Source: Duganella callida (GTDB taxonomy: Bacteria; Pseudomonadota; Gammaproteobacteria; Burkholderiales; Burkholderiaceae_D). From it: 64,000 bases of DNA. The first letter of the stretch is position 1, and every line of letters starts with the position of its first letter. The notes under the pieces were generated by a model. The model was not told the DNA's origin and searched no databases. It saw only the letters and a program-made list of their open reading frames with translations. The translations under genes and the position numbers were made by a program. Of this stretch, positions 16,704-26,180 are shown piece after piece. Where the stretch lies: the NCBI RefSeq assembly GCF_004614165.1, contig NZ_SPVG01000072.1, positions 62,001-126,000 on the forward strand, written 5' to 3'.

Positions 16704-17504
16704 TTATGCCAGCCAGCGCTTGCGGCGCCGGTAGAATTTCATGTCGCGGAAGCTCTTGCGTCCGGCGCCGGAGACGCCCAGGTAGAACTCCTTGACGTCT
16801 TCATTGCCCGACAGGGCGGCCGCCGTGCCCTCCATCACCACGCGGCCGTTTTCCAGGATGTAGCCGAAGTCGGCGTAGCGCAGGGCGATGGCGGTGTTCT
16901 GCTCGGCCAGCAGGAAGGAGACGTTTTCCTTGCTGTTCAAGTCCTTGACGATGCCGAAGATTTCTTCGACGATCTGCGGCGCGATGCCCATCGAGGGCTC
17001 GTCGAGCAGAATCATCGATGGCCTGGCCATCAGCGCGCGGCCAATGGCGCACATCTGCTGTTCGCCGCCGGACGTGTAGCCGGCCTGGCTGGTGCGGCGC
17101 TCCTTCAGGCGCGGGAAGTAGTGGTAGACCTTCTCCAGCGCTGCCTTGAGTTCCGCGCGTGAGGCGTGGCGGGTGTAGGCGCCGGTCAGCAGGTTTTCTT
17201 CGATGCTCAGGTGGCCGAAGCAGTGGCGTCCCTCCATCACCTGCGACAGGCCGCGTTTGACCAGTTCATTCGGCGTCAGATGGTCGACGCGTTCACCCTT
17301 GAACTGGACTTCGCCCTTGGTGACGTCGCCCCGTTCGCCGCGCAGCAGCGTAGAGATGGTTTTCAGCGTGGTCGATTTGCCCGCGCCATTGGCGCCCAGC
17401 AGGGCGACGATTTTGCCTTCGGGGACCTGCAGCGAGACGCCTTTCAGCACCAGGATCACGTGGTCGTAGATCACTTCCACGTTATTCACAGAGAGGTAGC
17501 TCAT
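16704..17504 (-). CDS. Liv-type ABC importer ATPase (LivF-like)
   Basis: 266-aa ATPase of the branched-chain amino acid (HAAT) ABC family, LivF class. Walker A is GANGAGKST (about residues 38-46), the signature YTSGGEQQMCAIGRAL is slightly atypical (TSGGE rather than LSGGE), and Walker B is MILLDEPSMG. A C-terminal extension (KSFRDMKFYRRRKRWLA) is basic and exceeds E. coli LivF. The start overlaps the binding-protein stop (ATGA). It energises import of the substrate bound by the 17501-18805 product. Confidence 0.9.
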   Translation of the reverse strand: MSYLSVNNVEVIYDHVILVLKGVSLQVPEGKIVALLGANGAGKSTTLKTISTLLRGERGDVTKGEVQFKGERVDHLTPNELVKRGLSQVMEGRHCFGHLSIEENLLTGAYTRHASRAELKAALEKVYHYFPRLKERRTSQAGYTSGGEQQMCAIGRALMARPSMILLDEPSMGIAPQIVEEIFGIVKDLNSKENVSFLLAEQNTAIALRYADFGYILENGRVVMEGTAAALSGNEDVKEFYLGVSGAGRKSFRDMKFYRRRKRWLA

Positions 17505-18805
17505 TTCAGGCAGGCCGGCGTGATTTTTTTCTCGGCCGCATAGGCGTTGGAGGTTTCCTCCAGCAGCTTGCGGGTCAGCGCCTTGTCGCCGACGATCCAG
17601 TTGGGCGTGATGGCGTTCCACTTCTTGCCGTCCCATTGCTGGACTTTGACGGCGCCGGAGCCTTCGTGGTCTTCGCAACTGGTCTTCACCGGCGGCAGCA
17701 TGTTGAGCGCGCCGATGGCTTTCAGCCGCGCTTCATCGACGTTGAGGTTCTCCAGGCCCCAGCGCAGCTGTTCGCCGCTCACGCGCTTGCCCTTGCCGTA
17801 CTTGTCCTGCGCCGCGCGCATCGCTTCCACCCACAGGATGGCCGCGCTGACGCCGCGCATGTGATAGACGCTGCCGATGCGGTTCGGATCGGCCAGATTG
17901 CCCTTGCCGGCGGCGTACAGCTTTTTACGGATTTCGTCCAGCACCGGGTAGTTGCCGGGCGTGTTGATGGTCATCGCCGTATAGCCCTTGGCCGCGTCGC
18001 CGGTCGGCACGGTGTCCTCCTCCGAACCGGCCCACCAGACGCCGAGGATTTTGTCGCGCGGGAAGCCGTTGCGCTGCGCGGTCTTGATGGCCACCGCATT
18101 CATCGAACCCCAGCCCCACAGGATCACATGGTCGGGCCGCGCCTGGCGGATCTGCAGCCATTGCGATTGCTGTTCGCTGCCCGGCGGCGTGACGGGAATC
18201 TTGATCAGTTCAAAGCCGTGTTGTTTGGCCAACGCCTCCAGCACCGGCAAGGGTTCCTTGCCGAAGGCCGAGTCGTGGTAGAGATGGACGATCTTTTTGC
18301 CTTTCAGCTTGTCCATGCCGCCGTTCTTGTCGCCGAGGTATTTGATCATGGCGGCGGCCTGGTTCCAGTAGCTGGTGATCAGCGGGAAGACGTAGGGGAA
18401 GACCTTGCCGTTGGCGGCATCGGAACGGCCGTAGCCGATCATCGTCATCGGTATCCTGTCCACCGCCAGGCGGTCTAGGATGCCGTAGGCGACGCCGGTG
18501 GACAGCGGTTCCACCAGCGTGGCGCCGCCGTTTTTGGTCTTCAGGCGCTCGTAGCATTCGACGCCGCGCGACGGGTTGTATTCGGTCTCGCATTCTTCCC
18601 AGCTGATCTTGACGCCGTTAACGCCGCCGGAAAGGTTGACCAGGTTGAAGTAGTCGATGATGCCGCCGTAGAAGCCGGAACCGCCCGCCGCGTACGGCCC
18701 GACGCGATAGGAGGGCAGGGCGATGTACTGGTCGGCGGGCTGCGCGAGGGCGGCGCCGCTGGCGGCGAGCAGGATGGCGGCGACGACGGATGCAAGGCGT
18801 TTCAT
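17501..18805 (-). CDS. Periplasmic binding protein of Liv-type ABC importer
   Basis: 434-aa type I periplasmic binding protein (Peripla_BP_6 fold) with a signal peptide (MKRLASVVAAILLAASGAALA). The mature part starts QPADQYIALPSYRVGPYAAGGSG, a form seen in binding proteins encoded with acyl-CoA ligases rather than in true leucine-binding proteins. The start is the ATG at 18805 with a strong GAGGAGAG site. It lies between the ATPase and permease genes, and is the specificity component. Likely ligands are hydrophobic or aromatic carboxylates, inferred from the two ligases in the operon. Confidence 0.9.
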   Translation of the reverse strand: MKRLASVVAAILLAASGAALAQPADQYIALPSYRVGPYAAGGSGFYGGIIDYFNLVNLSGGVNGVKISWEECETEYNPSRGVECYERLKTKNGGATLVEPLSTGVAYGILDRLAVDRIPMTMIGYGRSDAANGKVFPYVFPLITSYWNQAAAMIKYLGDKNGGMDKLKGKKIVHLYHDSAFGKEPLPVLEALAKQHGFELIKIPVTPPGSEQQSQWLQIRQARPDHVILWGWGSMNAVAIKTAQRNGFPRDKILGVWWAGSEEDTVPTGDAAKGYTAMTINTPGNYPVLDEIRKKLYAAGKGNLADPNRIGSVYHMRGVSAAILWVEAMRAAQDKYGKGKRVSGEQLRWGLENLNVDEARLKAIGALNMLPPVKTSCEDHEGSGAVKVQQWDGKKWNAITPNWIVGDKALTRKLLEETSNAYAAEKKITPACLK

Positions 18806-18822
18806 TGTCTCTCTCCTCATTT

Positions 18823-19884
18823 TTATTCGTGCGGGAAGGGCCACAGACGCAATTTCTCTTTACCGATTTGCCACAGACGCGCCAGGCCATGCGGCTCGAC
18901 GATCAGGAAAAATATAATCAGCGCGCCGAACACCATCAGCTCCAGGTTGGAGGCGACGCTGGTGGGCAGCAACAGGCTGTGCGCGATCACGTTCAGCATT
19001 ACCGGCAGCAGCACGATGAAGGCCGCGCCAAGGAAGGAGCCGAGTATCGAACCGACCCCGCCGATGATGATCATGAACAGGATGCGGAACGACAGATCGA
19101 GGTTGTATGCCTCCGGTTCCACCGTGCCGAGGTAGGCATACGCATACAGCGCGCCGGCCACGCCGCAGTAGAAGGAGCTGACGGCAAACGCCAGCAGCTT
19201 GGTGCGCATCAGGCGGAAGCCGATCACTTCGGCCGCCACATCCATGTCGCGCACCGCCATCCACGAGCGGCCGACGTTGGAGCGCACCATGTTCTTGGCC
19301 AGCAGCGCCATCACTGCCACCACGCACAGCACCAGCAGGTATTTGCGTTCCGGCGTATCGAAGGCATGACCGAGGATGACGATGGGCTGCGCGGTGATCA
19401 CGCCGGAGGCGCTGTAATTGGTGAGATACGGGATCTTGGTCAGACACCAGACCACGAAGAATTGCGTCGCCAGCGTGGACGCGGCCAGGTAGAAGCCGCG
19501 AATGCGCAGCGACGGCAGGCCGAAGGCGATGCCGACCAGCGCCGCGCTCAAACCGCCCAGCACAAACGCCAGCAGTACCGGCAGGCCGGGCAGGCGCAGG
19601 ATGAAATTATAGGAAGCGAAGGCGCCCACCGCCATGAAGGCGGCCGTGCCCAGCGACAGCTGGCCGGCGTAGCCGGTCAGGATATTCAGACCGATCGCGG
19701 CCAGCGAAAAGATCAGGAAAGGTATCAATATCGCCGACAGCGTGTAAGCCGACGCGCACAGCGGCACCGCCACGATCGCCAACGCCATCATCGCCAGCAG
19801 CGCGACGCGGTCCTGCAGGATCGGGAAGATCTGGCCGTCGGCCTCGTAGCTGGTCTTGAACTGTCCTGCCTCGCGGTAGAGCAT
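18823..19884 (-). CDS. Liv-type ABC importer permease (LivM-like)
   Basis: 353-aa inner-membrane permease of the LivM family, with about ten hydrophobic helices after a 30-residue cytoplasmic N-terminus. GLNILTGYAGQLSLGTAAFMAVGAF is the characteristic LivM segment; NVGRSWMAVRDMDVAAEVIGF is the coupling-helix region that contacts the ATPase. The start is the ATG at 19884 with a GGGGAA site upstream. It pairs with the LivH-like permease encoded 11 bases upstream. Confidence 0.92.
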   Translation of the reverse strand: MLYREAGQFKTSYEADGQIFPILQDRVALLAMMALAIVAVPLCASAYTLSAILIPFLIFSLAAIGLNILTGYAGQLSLGTAAFMAVGAFASYNFILRLPGLPVLLAFVLGGLSAALVGIAFGLPSLRIRGFYLAASTLATQFFVVWCLTKIPYLTNYSASGVITAQPIVILGHAFDTPERKYLLVLCVVAVMALLAKNMVRSNVGRSWMAVRDMDVAAEVIGFRLMRTKLLAFAVSSFYCGVAGALYAYAYLGTVEPEAYNLDLSFRILFMIIIGGVGSILGSFLGAAFIVLLPVMLNVIAHSLLLPTSVASNLELMVFGALIIFFLIVEPHGLARLWQIGKEKLRLWPFPHE

Positions 19885-19895
19885 GGGCGTTCCCC

Positions 19896-20798
19896 TCAGA
19901 TTCTGCGGATGATTTTTTCGCCAAACAGGCCTTCCGGCCGCACCAGCAGGAACAGCAGGGCCAGCACGTAAGGGAACCAGCCTTCGATGCCGCCGCCGAC
20001 ATACGGGCCGATGAACACCTCGGCCAGTTTTTCGGAAGCGCCGATGATCAGGCCACCGACGATCGCGCCCGGCATGGAAGTAAAGCCGCCCAGTATCAGC
20101 ACCGGCAGCGCCTTCAGCGCGACGAAAGTCAGCGCGAACTGCACGCCATTGCGCGCACCCCACAGCAGGCCGGCCACCAGCGCGACCAGTCCGGCGACTG
20201 ACCACAGCACGGCCCAGATGCGCTTCAGCGGGATGCCGACCGCCAGTGCGGCCTGGTGGTCGTCCGCCACCGCACGCAACGCCCGTCCCACCTTGGTTTT
20301 CGAGAACAGCAGGGCCAATGCGGTGACCAGCAGGCCGCACACCGCCGCGGCCGTGATGTCGAACTGCGAGACGACGATGTTGTACTTCTCCATCAGGTAC
20401 TCGGAGGGCACGTCTTCGATCGGCAGTTCCAGCTTACGCACGCCGGCGCCCCACAGCAGCTGGGCAAGGCCCTCGATGAAGAAGGCCATGCCGATGGTGG
20501 CCATGAACAGGGTGATTTCCGGCTGGTTGACCAGTGGCCGCAGCACCACGCGCTCCACCGCGATGCCGAGCAGGATCATCACGACAATGGTGACCGGAAT
20601 CGCCGCCCACAGCGAGACGCCGAATTTTTCGGTCACGCCCACGCAGGTCAGCGCGGCGAAGTAGACCATCGCGCCCTGCGCGAAGTTGAATACGCCGGAG
20701 GCCTTGTAAATCAGCACAAAGCCGATCGCCACCAGCGCGTACATCACGCCGGACAGCAGCCCGCCGATCAGCACCTCGAAGAAGAAGTTGAGGTTCAT
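19896..20798 (-). CDS. Liv-type ABC importer permease (LivH-like)
   Basis: 300-aa permease of the LivH family, about eight membrane helices. The start FFFEVLIGGLLSGVMYALVAIGFVLIYKASGVFNFAQG is the canonical LivH N-terminus, and TKVGRALRAVADDHQAALAVGI is the coupling region. Its start overlaps the stop of the LivG-like gene by four bases, which makes translation coupled. Confidence 0.93.
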   Translation of the reverse strand: MNLNFFFEVLIGGLLSGVMYALVAIGFVLIYKASGVFNFAQGAMVYFAALTCVGVTEKFGVSLWAAIPVTIVVMILLGIAVERVVLRPLVNQPEITLFMATIGMAFFIEGLAQLLWGAGVRKLELPIEDVPSEYLMEKYNIVVSQFDITAAAVCGLLVTALALLFSKTKVGRALRAVADDHQAALAVGIPLKRIWAVLWSVAGLVALVAGLLWGARNGVQFALTFVALKALPVLILGGFTSMPGAIVGGLIIGASEKLAEVFIGPYVGGGIEGWFPYVLALLFLLVRPEGLFGEKIIRRI

Positions 20799-21631
20799 GC
20801 GCAGCCCACTCCGAGGTAAGCGTTGATCACATCCTGGTTGCAGCGTACCTCGTCCGGTGTGCCGTCGCCTATCTTGCGGCCGTAATCCAGTACCACCACC
20901 CTGTCCGAGATATCCATCACCACGCCCATGTCATGCTCGATCAGCACGATGGTGGTGCCGAATTGATCGTTGACGTCCAGGATGAAGCGGCACATGTCCT
21001 GCTTCTCTTCCACGTTCATGCCGGCCATGGGTTCGTCGAGCAGCAGGATTTCCGGCTCGGCGGCGAGGGCGCGGCCCAGCTCTACGCGTTTTTGCAGGCC
21101 GTAAGGCAGGCGGCCGACCGGCGTCTTGCGGATCGCCTGTATCTCCAGGAAGTCGATGATCTCCTCGGCCTTGATGCGGTGGGCGATTTCCTCGCGCCGC
21201 GCCGGTCCCCAGTACAGCGCCTGCATCAGGAAGCTGGACTTCATCTTCAGATTGCGGCCGGTCATGATGTTATCGAGGACCGTCATCCCTTTGAAGAGCG
21301 CGATGTTCTGGAAGGTGCGGGCGATGCCGGATTTGGCGGCCGTATGGCAGTCCATGTTCCCGCGCACCTCGCCGCGGTAGACGATCTGCCCCTGCTGCGG
21401 GCGGTAGACGCCGTTGATCACGTTCAGCATCGAGCTTTTGCCGGCGCCGTTCGGGCCGATGATGGCGCGGATCTCGTGCTGGCGCACGTCGAAGGAGATA
21501 TTGGTCAGCGCCTTGACGCCGCCGAAGGAGAGCGAAATATTCTGCAGATCGAGGATCACCGGTCCCGCCTGGCGGCGGGTGCTGAAATGGACGTCTGGTT
21601 CGTTCATCTGCATGGTGGCGCTCTCCGTCAT
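20795..21631 (-). CDS. Liv-type ABC importer ATPase (LivG-like)
   Basis: 278-aa ATPase, LivG class. Walker A is GPNGAGKSS (about residues 57-65), the signature PYGLQKRVELGRAL, Walker B ILLLDEPMAGMN, and the switch His is in VLIEHDMG. The signature lacks the usual LSGGQ and reads LPYGLQK, normal for LivG-type proteins. The start at 21631 overlaps the acyl-CoA synthetase stop (ATGA). An in-frame ATG at 21613 is an alternative. Confidence 0.92.
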   Translation of the reverse strand: MTESATMQMNEPDVHFSTRRQAGPVILDLQNISLSFGGVKALTNISFDVRQHEIRAIIGPNGAGKSSMLNVINGVYRPQQGQIVYRGEVRGNMDCHTAAKSGIARTFQNIALFKGMTVLDNIMTGRNLKMKSSFLMQALYWGPARREEIAHRIKAEEIIDFLEIQAIRKTPVGRLPYGLQKRVELGRALAAEPEILLLDEPMAGMNVEEKQDMCRFILDVNDQFGTTIVLIEHDMGVVMDISDRVVVLDYGRKIGDGTPDEVRCNQDVINAYLGVGCA

Positions 21632-23571
21632 GCGGCTGCCTGCACGGCAGGGTAGGTCTGGCAGGGCTCTATTCTCAGGTCGGCGGCGATCAGGCCGCTG
21701 CGGCCGTCCTCGAACTTCACTTGCGTTTCAATGTATTGCGAGGTCTTGCCGTCGTAAAGCGCGTCGATCAGCACCGCGTATTTTTCGGCGATGAATTTGC
21801 GGCGTACCTTGCGTGTGCGGGTCAGCTCATCGTCGTCCGGGTCCAGCTCCTTGTGCAGCACCAGGTAGCGGTGGATCTGGGTCTCGCTCATCGCCGGCTC
21901 GGCGGCCAGGTCGGCGTTGACCTGTTCCATGCATTCCCTCACCAGGCCATACACGGCCGGGTGTGCGGCCAGGTCGGTGTAGCCGGAGTAGGCGATGCTG
22001 CGGCGCTCGGCCCAGTTGCCCACCGCTTCCATGTCGATGTTGATGAAGGCGCACACTTCGTCGCGTTGATGGCCGAACACCACCGCCTCTTTAATGAAGG
22101 GGAAGAACTTGAGTTTGTTTTCCACATAGTTGGGCGCGAAGATGGCGCCGCTGTTCATGCGGCCAACGTCGGCGGCGCGGTCGATGATCTTCAGGTGGCC
22201 GTCGTGATCGAACAGGCCGGCGTCGCCGGTGTGGAAATAGCCTTGCGCGTCGATGGCTTCGGCGGTGGCGTCGGGGCGTTTGTAATAGCAGTCCATCAAG
22301 GTTGGCGATTTCACCAGCACCTCGCCGTTGTCCGCCAGTTTGACTTCGACGCCCGGCGCCGGCAGGCCGACGCTGTCGAACTTGATCTGGCCGTCCGGTT
22401 GCAAACAGATGTAGGCGCAAGTCTCGGTGGAGCCGTAGAACTGCTTCAGATTGACGCCGATGGAGCGGTAGAAGCGGAACAGGTCCGGTCCGATCGCCGC
22501 GCCGGCGGTGTAGGCGACGCGGATGCGCGACATGCCCAGCACATTTTTCAACGGTCCGTACACCAGCACGCGGCCCACGGCATAGCGCAGGCGGTCGGCC
22601 AGCGGCACCGGCTTGCGGTCCAGCATTTGCGCACCGCAGCGGCGCGCCACCGCCATAAAGTAGCGGAACAGGTGGCGTTTGAACGCGCCGGCGTCTTCCA
22701 TCCGTATCATCACGGTGGTCAGCATGTTCTCGAACACGCGCGGCGGAGCGAAATAATAGGTCGGGCCGATTTCGCGCATGTCGTTCAGCACCGTCGCGCC
22801 GGATTCCGGACAGTTGACGGTGAAACCGGCCGTCATGGCCTGGGCAAACGAGAACAAACAATCGCCGACCCAGGCCATGGGCAGGTAGGACAGGATGTCT
22901 TCGCCATCGGTGAGTTTTTCGAAACCGACGCCGCCTTCGCCGGCCGCCAGCAGCGCGGCGTGGGTCTGGCAGACGCCTTTCGGCTTGCCGGTGGTACCGG
23001 AGGTGTAAAGGATGATGGCATTGTCGCTGTTCCGGCCTTCGGCCACGGCGGCGTCGTAGTAGCCGGGGTGCTCGCGGTCCCAGGCGCGACCGATTTCCTG
23101 CAGCCTGGCGTAGGACAGCAGGCTTTGCTGACGATAGTGACGCATGCCGCGTTCGTCATCGTAGGCAATGTGGCGCAAATGCGGATACACTGATTGCAGT
23201 TCTAATAACTTGTCGACCTGCTCCTGGTCTTCGACGATGGCGTAGCGGATCTCGGCGTTTTCCAGCACGTAGACCATGTCGGCGGCCGGGGCATCCTGGT
23301 ACAGCGGCACCGGCACGCCGCCCAGGCATTGCGCCGCCAGCATGGCCCAATACAGCCGGGGACGGTTGTCGCCGATGATGGCCAGGTTCATGCCGCGCTG
23401 GAAGCCGAGCGCGGCGAGGCCACAGGCGAGGGCGCGCACTTCGTCGTTGACCTGGGCCCAGTTCCAGCTCTGCCAGATGCCCAGGTACTTTTCGCGGAAC
23501 GCGGGTTTCCCTGGCCGGTTTCGGCCATGGGCAAGCAGACGGCGCGGAAAGGTCTCATTCTGAGTTTGCAC
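21628..23571 (-). CDS. Long-chain acyl-CoA synthetase-like AMP-binding enzyme
   Basis: 647-aa ANL-superfamily ligase, first gene of the operon. Motifs are ILYTSGTTGKPKGV (P-loop), YLPMAWVGD (long-chain-type gate region), QFYGSTETCAY (A5), YFHTGDAGLFDHDGHLKIIDRAADV (A7/A8), and KVRRKFIAEKY near the C-terminus. It activates a fatty or related acid with ATP and CoA. The start is taken as the GTG at 23571, with CAGGAG upstream and immediately before the first conserved block; an upstream extension has no family match. It is divergent from the Crp/Fnr gene. Confidence 0.9.
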   Translation of the reverse strand: MQTQNETFPRRLLAHGRNRPGKPAFREKYLGIWQSWNWAQVNDEVRALACGLAALGFQRGMNLAIIGDNRPRLYWAMLAAQCLGGVPVPLYQDAPAADMVYVLENAEIRYAIVEDQEQVDKLLELQSVYPHLRHIAYDDERGMRHYRQQSLLSYARLQEIGRAWDREHPGYYDAAVAEGRNSDNAIILYTSGTTGKPKGVCQTHAALLAAGEGGVGFEKLTDGEDILSYLPMAWVGDCLFSFAQAMTAGFTVNCPESGATVLNDMREIGPTYYFAPPRVFENMLTTVMIRMEDAGAFKRHLFRYFMAVARRCGAQMLDRKPVPLADRLRYAVGRVLVYGPLKNVLGMSRIRVAYTAGAAIGPDLFRFYRSIGVNLKQFYGSTETCAYICLQPDGQIKFDSVGLPAPGVEVKLADNGEVLVKSPTLMDCYYKRPDATAEAIDAQGYFHTGDAGLFDHDGHLKIIDRAADVGRMNSGAIFAPNYVENKLKFFPFIKEAVVFGHQRDEVCAFINIDMEAVGNWAERRSIAYSGYTDLAAHPAVYGLVRECMEQVNADLAAEPAMSETQIHRYLVLHKELDPDDDELTRTRKVRRKFIAEKYAVLIDALYDGKTSQYIETQVKFEDGRSGLIAADLRIEPCQTYPAVQAAA

Positions 23572-23681
23572 CAGTGTCTCCTGTTGCTGCTTCTTTTTGT
23601 AGAGTGATATTAACTTGCCTTTTAAACGCAGGTTGTCTTTTCGACGACAATTGACCGACTTTTCTATGGTGCATCGCAAAA

Positions 23682-24371
23682 ATGTCTGATCGGCATCAAA
23701 TAACTTTGCGGGAAGCCTTACGGTCGACGCTGTGGGCCAAAGCGCTGACGCCGGAACAAATGGCGCGCGTGGAAGCCGATACGGTTGAAATATCGGTTGC
23801 CAAGGGCGGTTATGTGTGCCGCAAGGGCGAGATGGTGGAACATTGGCTCGGCGTAATCGATGGCCTGGTGAAAATGAATAATTTCTCATCCACCGGAAAA
23901 AGCGTGACATTTACCGGGATGACCCCAGGCAGCTGGTTTGGCGAAGGGACCGTTTTAAAACGGGAACATCTGAAATACGATGCCATTGCTTTACGTGACA
24001 GCCGTATCGCACGCATGCCAATATCGACGTTTATGTGGCTGGTCGATAACAGCCTGCCTTTTACGCGATTTTTGCTGATGCAATTAAATGAGCGATTGGG
24101 GCAGTTTATCGGCATGCTGGAAAACGAGCGCCTGTTAGATCCTGACACCCGTATCGCCCGCTGTCTGGCATCGATGTTCCACAGCCAGTTATATCCCGGT
24201 CTGGAAAATACGATACTGATATCGCAGGAAGAACTCGGATATTTATCGGGCACATCGCGCCAGCGCGCAAATCAGGCGCTGCAGCGTTTGGAAAAGCTGG
24301 GATTGCTGAGTCTTGATTACGGCGGAATCCGCATCCTCGATCTGGACGGATTACGACGATATGAGGCTTAG
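23682..24371 (+). CDS. Crp/Fnr-family transcriptional regulator
   Basis: 229-aa regulator with an N-terminal cyclic-nucleotide-binding-like beta roll (about 20-145, with KGGYVCRKGEMVEHWLGVIDGLVK and GSWFGEGTVLK) and a C-terminal winged helix (about 160-225, ISQEELGYLSGTSRQRANQALQRLEKLG). No FNR-type cysteine cluster is present. It is divergent from the ligase/ABC operon, whose promoter region (110 AT-rich bases) carries TTGTC-N8-GACAA at 23633-23650. Control of that operon is the obvious hypothesis. Base composition is somewhat more AT-rich than its neighbours. Confidence 0.85.
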   Translation: MSDRHQITLREALRSTLWAKALTPEQMARVEADTVEISVAKGGYVCRKGEMVEHWLGVIDGLVKMNNFSSTGKSVTFTGMTPGSWFGEGTVLKREHLKYDAIALRDSRIARMPISTFMWLVDNSLPFTRFLLMQLNERLGQFIGMLENERLLDPDTRIARCLASMFHSQLYPGLENTILISQEELGYLSGTSRQRANQALQRLEKLGLLSLDYGGIRILDLDGLRRYEA

Positions 24372-24395
24372 CGGACTTTTTTTATCCAGATCGTG

Positions 24396-25319
24396 CTAAC
24401 TATTGGCACGTACCCGCCAATTTCCGGCGCGTGCGGTATCCACGAAGGCGCGCAGCTTCGCGTCCTGCTGGGTGCGGGCGGGAAAATACAGGTAGAGTCC
24501 CGTGCTGCGGGGAATAAATGCCTGCAAGGTTTTTTCGAGTTTTCCGCTGCTCAGATCGGTACTGATTTCTATTTCGGGGAGATATGCCAGCCCTTGTCCC
24601 TGTCGGCAAAACTCGGCAATTAAAGTCGTGTCGTTGACAATTAATCCGCCAGTCGTTTCTATTTCAAAGCTGTGCTGATCGCGCAAGAAGCGCCAGCGAT
24701 GCAAGGCGCCAGAAGAAGTAAAGCGATAGCGTATGGTTTGATGGTGTATTAATTCTTCCGGCTTGGCTGGCGCACCATATTGGCGGAGATATGTCGGCGA
24801 CGCGACGACGGTCCACTCCAGTTCCGGTATTAATGACACCATGACCATGTCCTGCGCGACCGATTGGCCTAGCCGGATACCTGCATCGAAACCGGTAGAG
24901 ATTAAATCGACCGCGCCATCGTTCAATGAAATATCGAGCGATACATCGGGATATTCACGCCTGAATTGCGGTGCCAAGGTTTTTAGTACCAGGCCGCCCA
25001 AGGCACGCGGAACCGTTAAACGCAGTGTGCCGATCGGTTTGTCGCGATAGGCATTCAGGGAGGAAAAAGCGTCGTCTATTTGCGACGTTGCCGAACGTAA
25101 CTGCGCGTATAAACCGGTACCGGCTTCGGTCAGCGCCACGCTGCGTGTGGTGCGCTTGAATAAAACCACGCCATGACGCTGCTCCATTATCTTGATCGCT
25201 TTGCTGGCGGCGGTGGTGGTGATGCCCAATTGCGCAGCGGCCGCGCTGAAACTGCGGTGTTCGGCGACGGCCAGAAATGTGCGGACGCCATCCAGGGTTG
25301 CGGTTTTCATGCTTGTCAT
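24396..25319 (-). CDS. LysR-family transcriptional regulator
   Basis: 307-aa LysR regulator. The N-terminal winged helix (VRTFLAVAEHRSFSAAAAQLGITTTAASKAIKIME, about 10-45) is followed by a two-lobed effector domain (about 95-305). The start is placed at the ATG at 25319; the ATG at 25310 is nearly as good and neither has a strong ribosome site. It is divergent from the SDR gene (starts 93 bases apart), the usual LysR arrangement, so it probably controls that gene and itself. Confidence 0.88.
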   Translation of the reverse strand: MTSMKTATLDGVRTFLAVAEHRSFSAAAAQLGITTTAASKAIKIMEQRHGVVLFKRTTRSVALTEAGTGLYAQLRSATSQIDDAFSSLNAYRDKPIGTLRLTVPRALGGLVLKTLAPQFRREYPDVSLDISLNDGAVDLISTGFDAGIRLGQSVAQDMVMVSLIPELEWTVVASPTYLRQYGAPAKPEELIHHQTIRYRFTSSGALHRWRFLRDQHSFEIETTGGLIVNDTTLIAEFCRQGQGLAYLPEIEISTDLSSGKLEKTLQAFIPRSTGLYLYFPARTQQDAKLRAFVDTARAGNWRVRANS

Positions 25320-25412
25320 TGTGAACTTGTAATTCACAGAGCATATCAGGCATAGCTCTTTTTGCTCACAATTGTGCAGCCTAAGATGACGTTTTTTACG
25401 ACAGGAGTTCGT

Positions 25413-26180
25413 ATGTCTTCTTTGCAAAATCGCCGGGTACTGGTTACGGGTGGCACCAAGGGCGTCGGCCGGGAGGTGGTGGCGCGCATGCATGCCGAAG
25501 GCGCGAGGGTGTTGACCACCGCACGCAGCCTGAGCGGCGAGTTGCCGCCGGATGTCATTTTCGTTTCTTCCGACCTGACCACGGCCGCCGGTTGTGCCAC
25601 CGTGGCGGAAGCGGTGCACGAACGGCTTGGCGGCGTGGACGTGATCGTGCATGTGGCGGGCGGCTCCAGTGCGCCGGCCGGCGGGTTTTCCGTCCTGGAC
25701 GATGTGGAGTGGGAGCGCGCACTGAATTTCAACCTGATGCCGGCGGTTCGCCTGGACCGCGCGCTGGCGCCGGGCATGGTGGAGCGGGGGCAGGGCGTGA
25801 TCATCCATGTAACATCGATCCAGGGCCGTCTACCGTTGCCGGCATCCACCACCGCCTACGCGGCGGCCAAGGCGGCGTTGTCCAACTACAGCAAGAGCTT
25901 GTCGAAGGAAATCAGCCCCAAGGGCGTACGCGTGCTGCGCGTGTCGCCGGGCTGGATCGAGACCGAAGCCGCTACCGCCTTCGTCAACGAACTGGCGGCC
26001 AAGGCCGGCCACAGTTATGAAGAAGCTAAAGCCGGCGTGATGCAGGCGCTCGGCGGCATCCCGCTCGGCCGCCCGGCCCAGCCGCGCGAAGTGGCGGACC
26101 TGATCGCCTTCCTGGCAATCTCCGAGGGGCTGACCGGCCAAGAATTCATCATTGACGGCGGTACCATCCCGGTCGCTTAA
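25413..26180 (+). CDS. SDR-family oxidoreductase
   Basis: 255-aa classical short-chain dehydrogenase/reductase. The cofactor motif is [11 protein letters not shown] (TGxxxGxG, residues about 10-20). The catalytic Ser lies in [11 protein letters not shown] and the Tyr-Lys pair in [10 protein letters not shown]. The C-terminus [16 protein letters not shown] is typical. NAD(P)H-dependent reduction of a small carbonyl is expected; the substrate is unknown. The start ATG has ACAGGAG upstream. It is probably regulated by the divergent LysR protein. Confidence 0.9.
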   Translation: MSSLQNRRVLVTGGTKGVGREVVARMHAEGARVLTTARSLSGELPPDVIFVSSDLTTAAGCATVAEAVHERLGGVDVIVHVAGGSSAPAGGFSVLDDVEWERALNFNLMPAVRLDRALAPGMVERGQGVIIHVTSIQGRLPLPASTTAYAAAKAALSNYSKSLSKEISPKGVRVLRVSPGWIETEAATAFVNELAAKAGHSYEEAKAGVMQALGGIPLGRPAQPREVADLIAFLAISEGLTGQEFIIDGGTIPVA

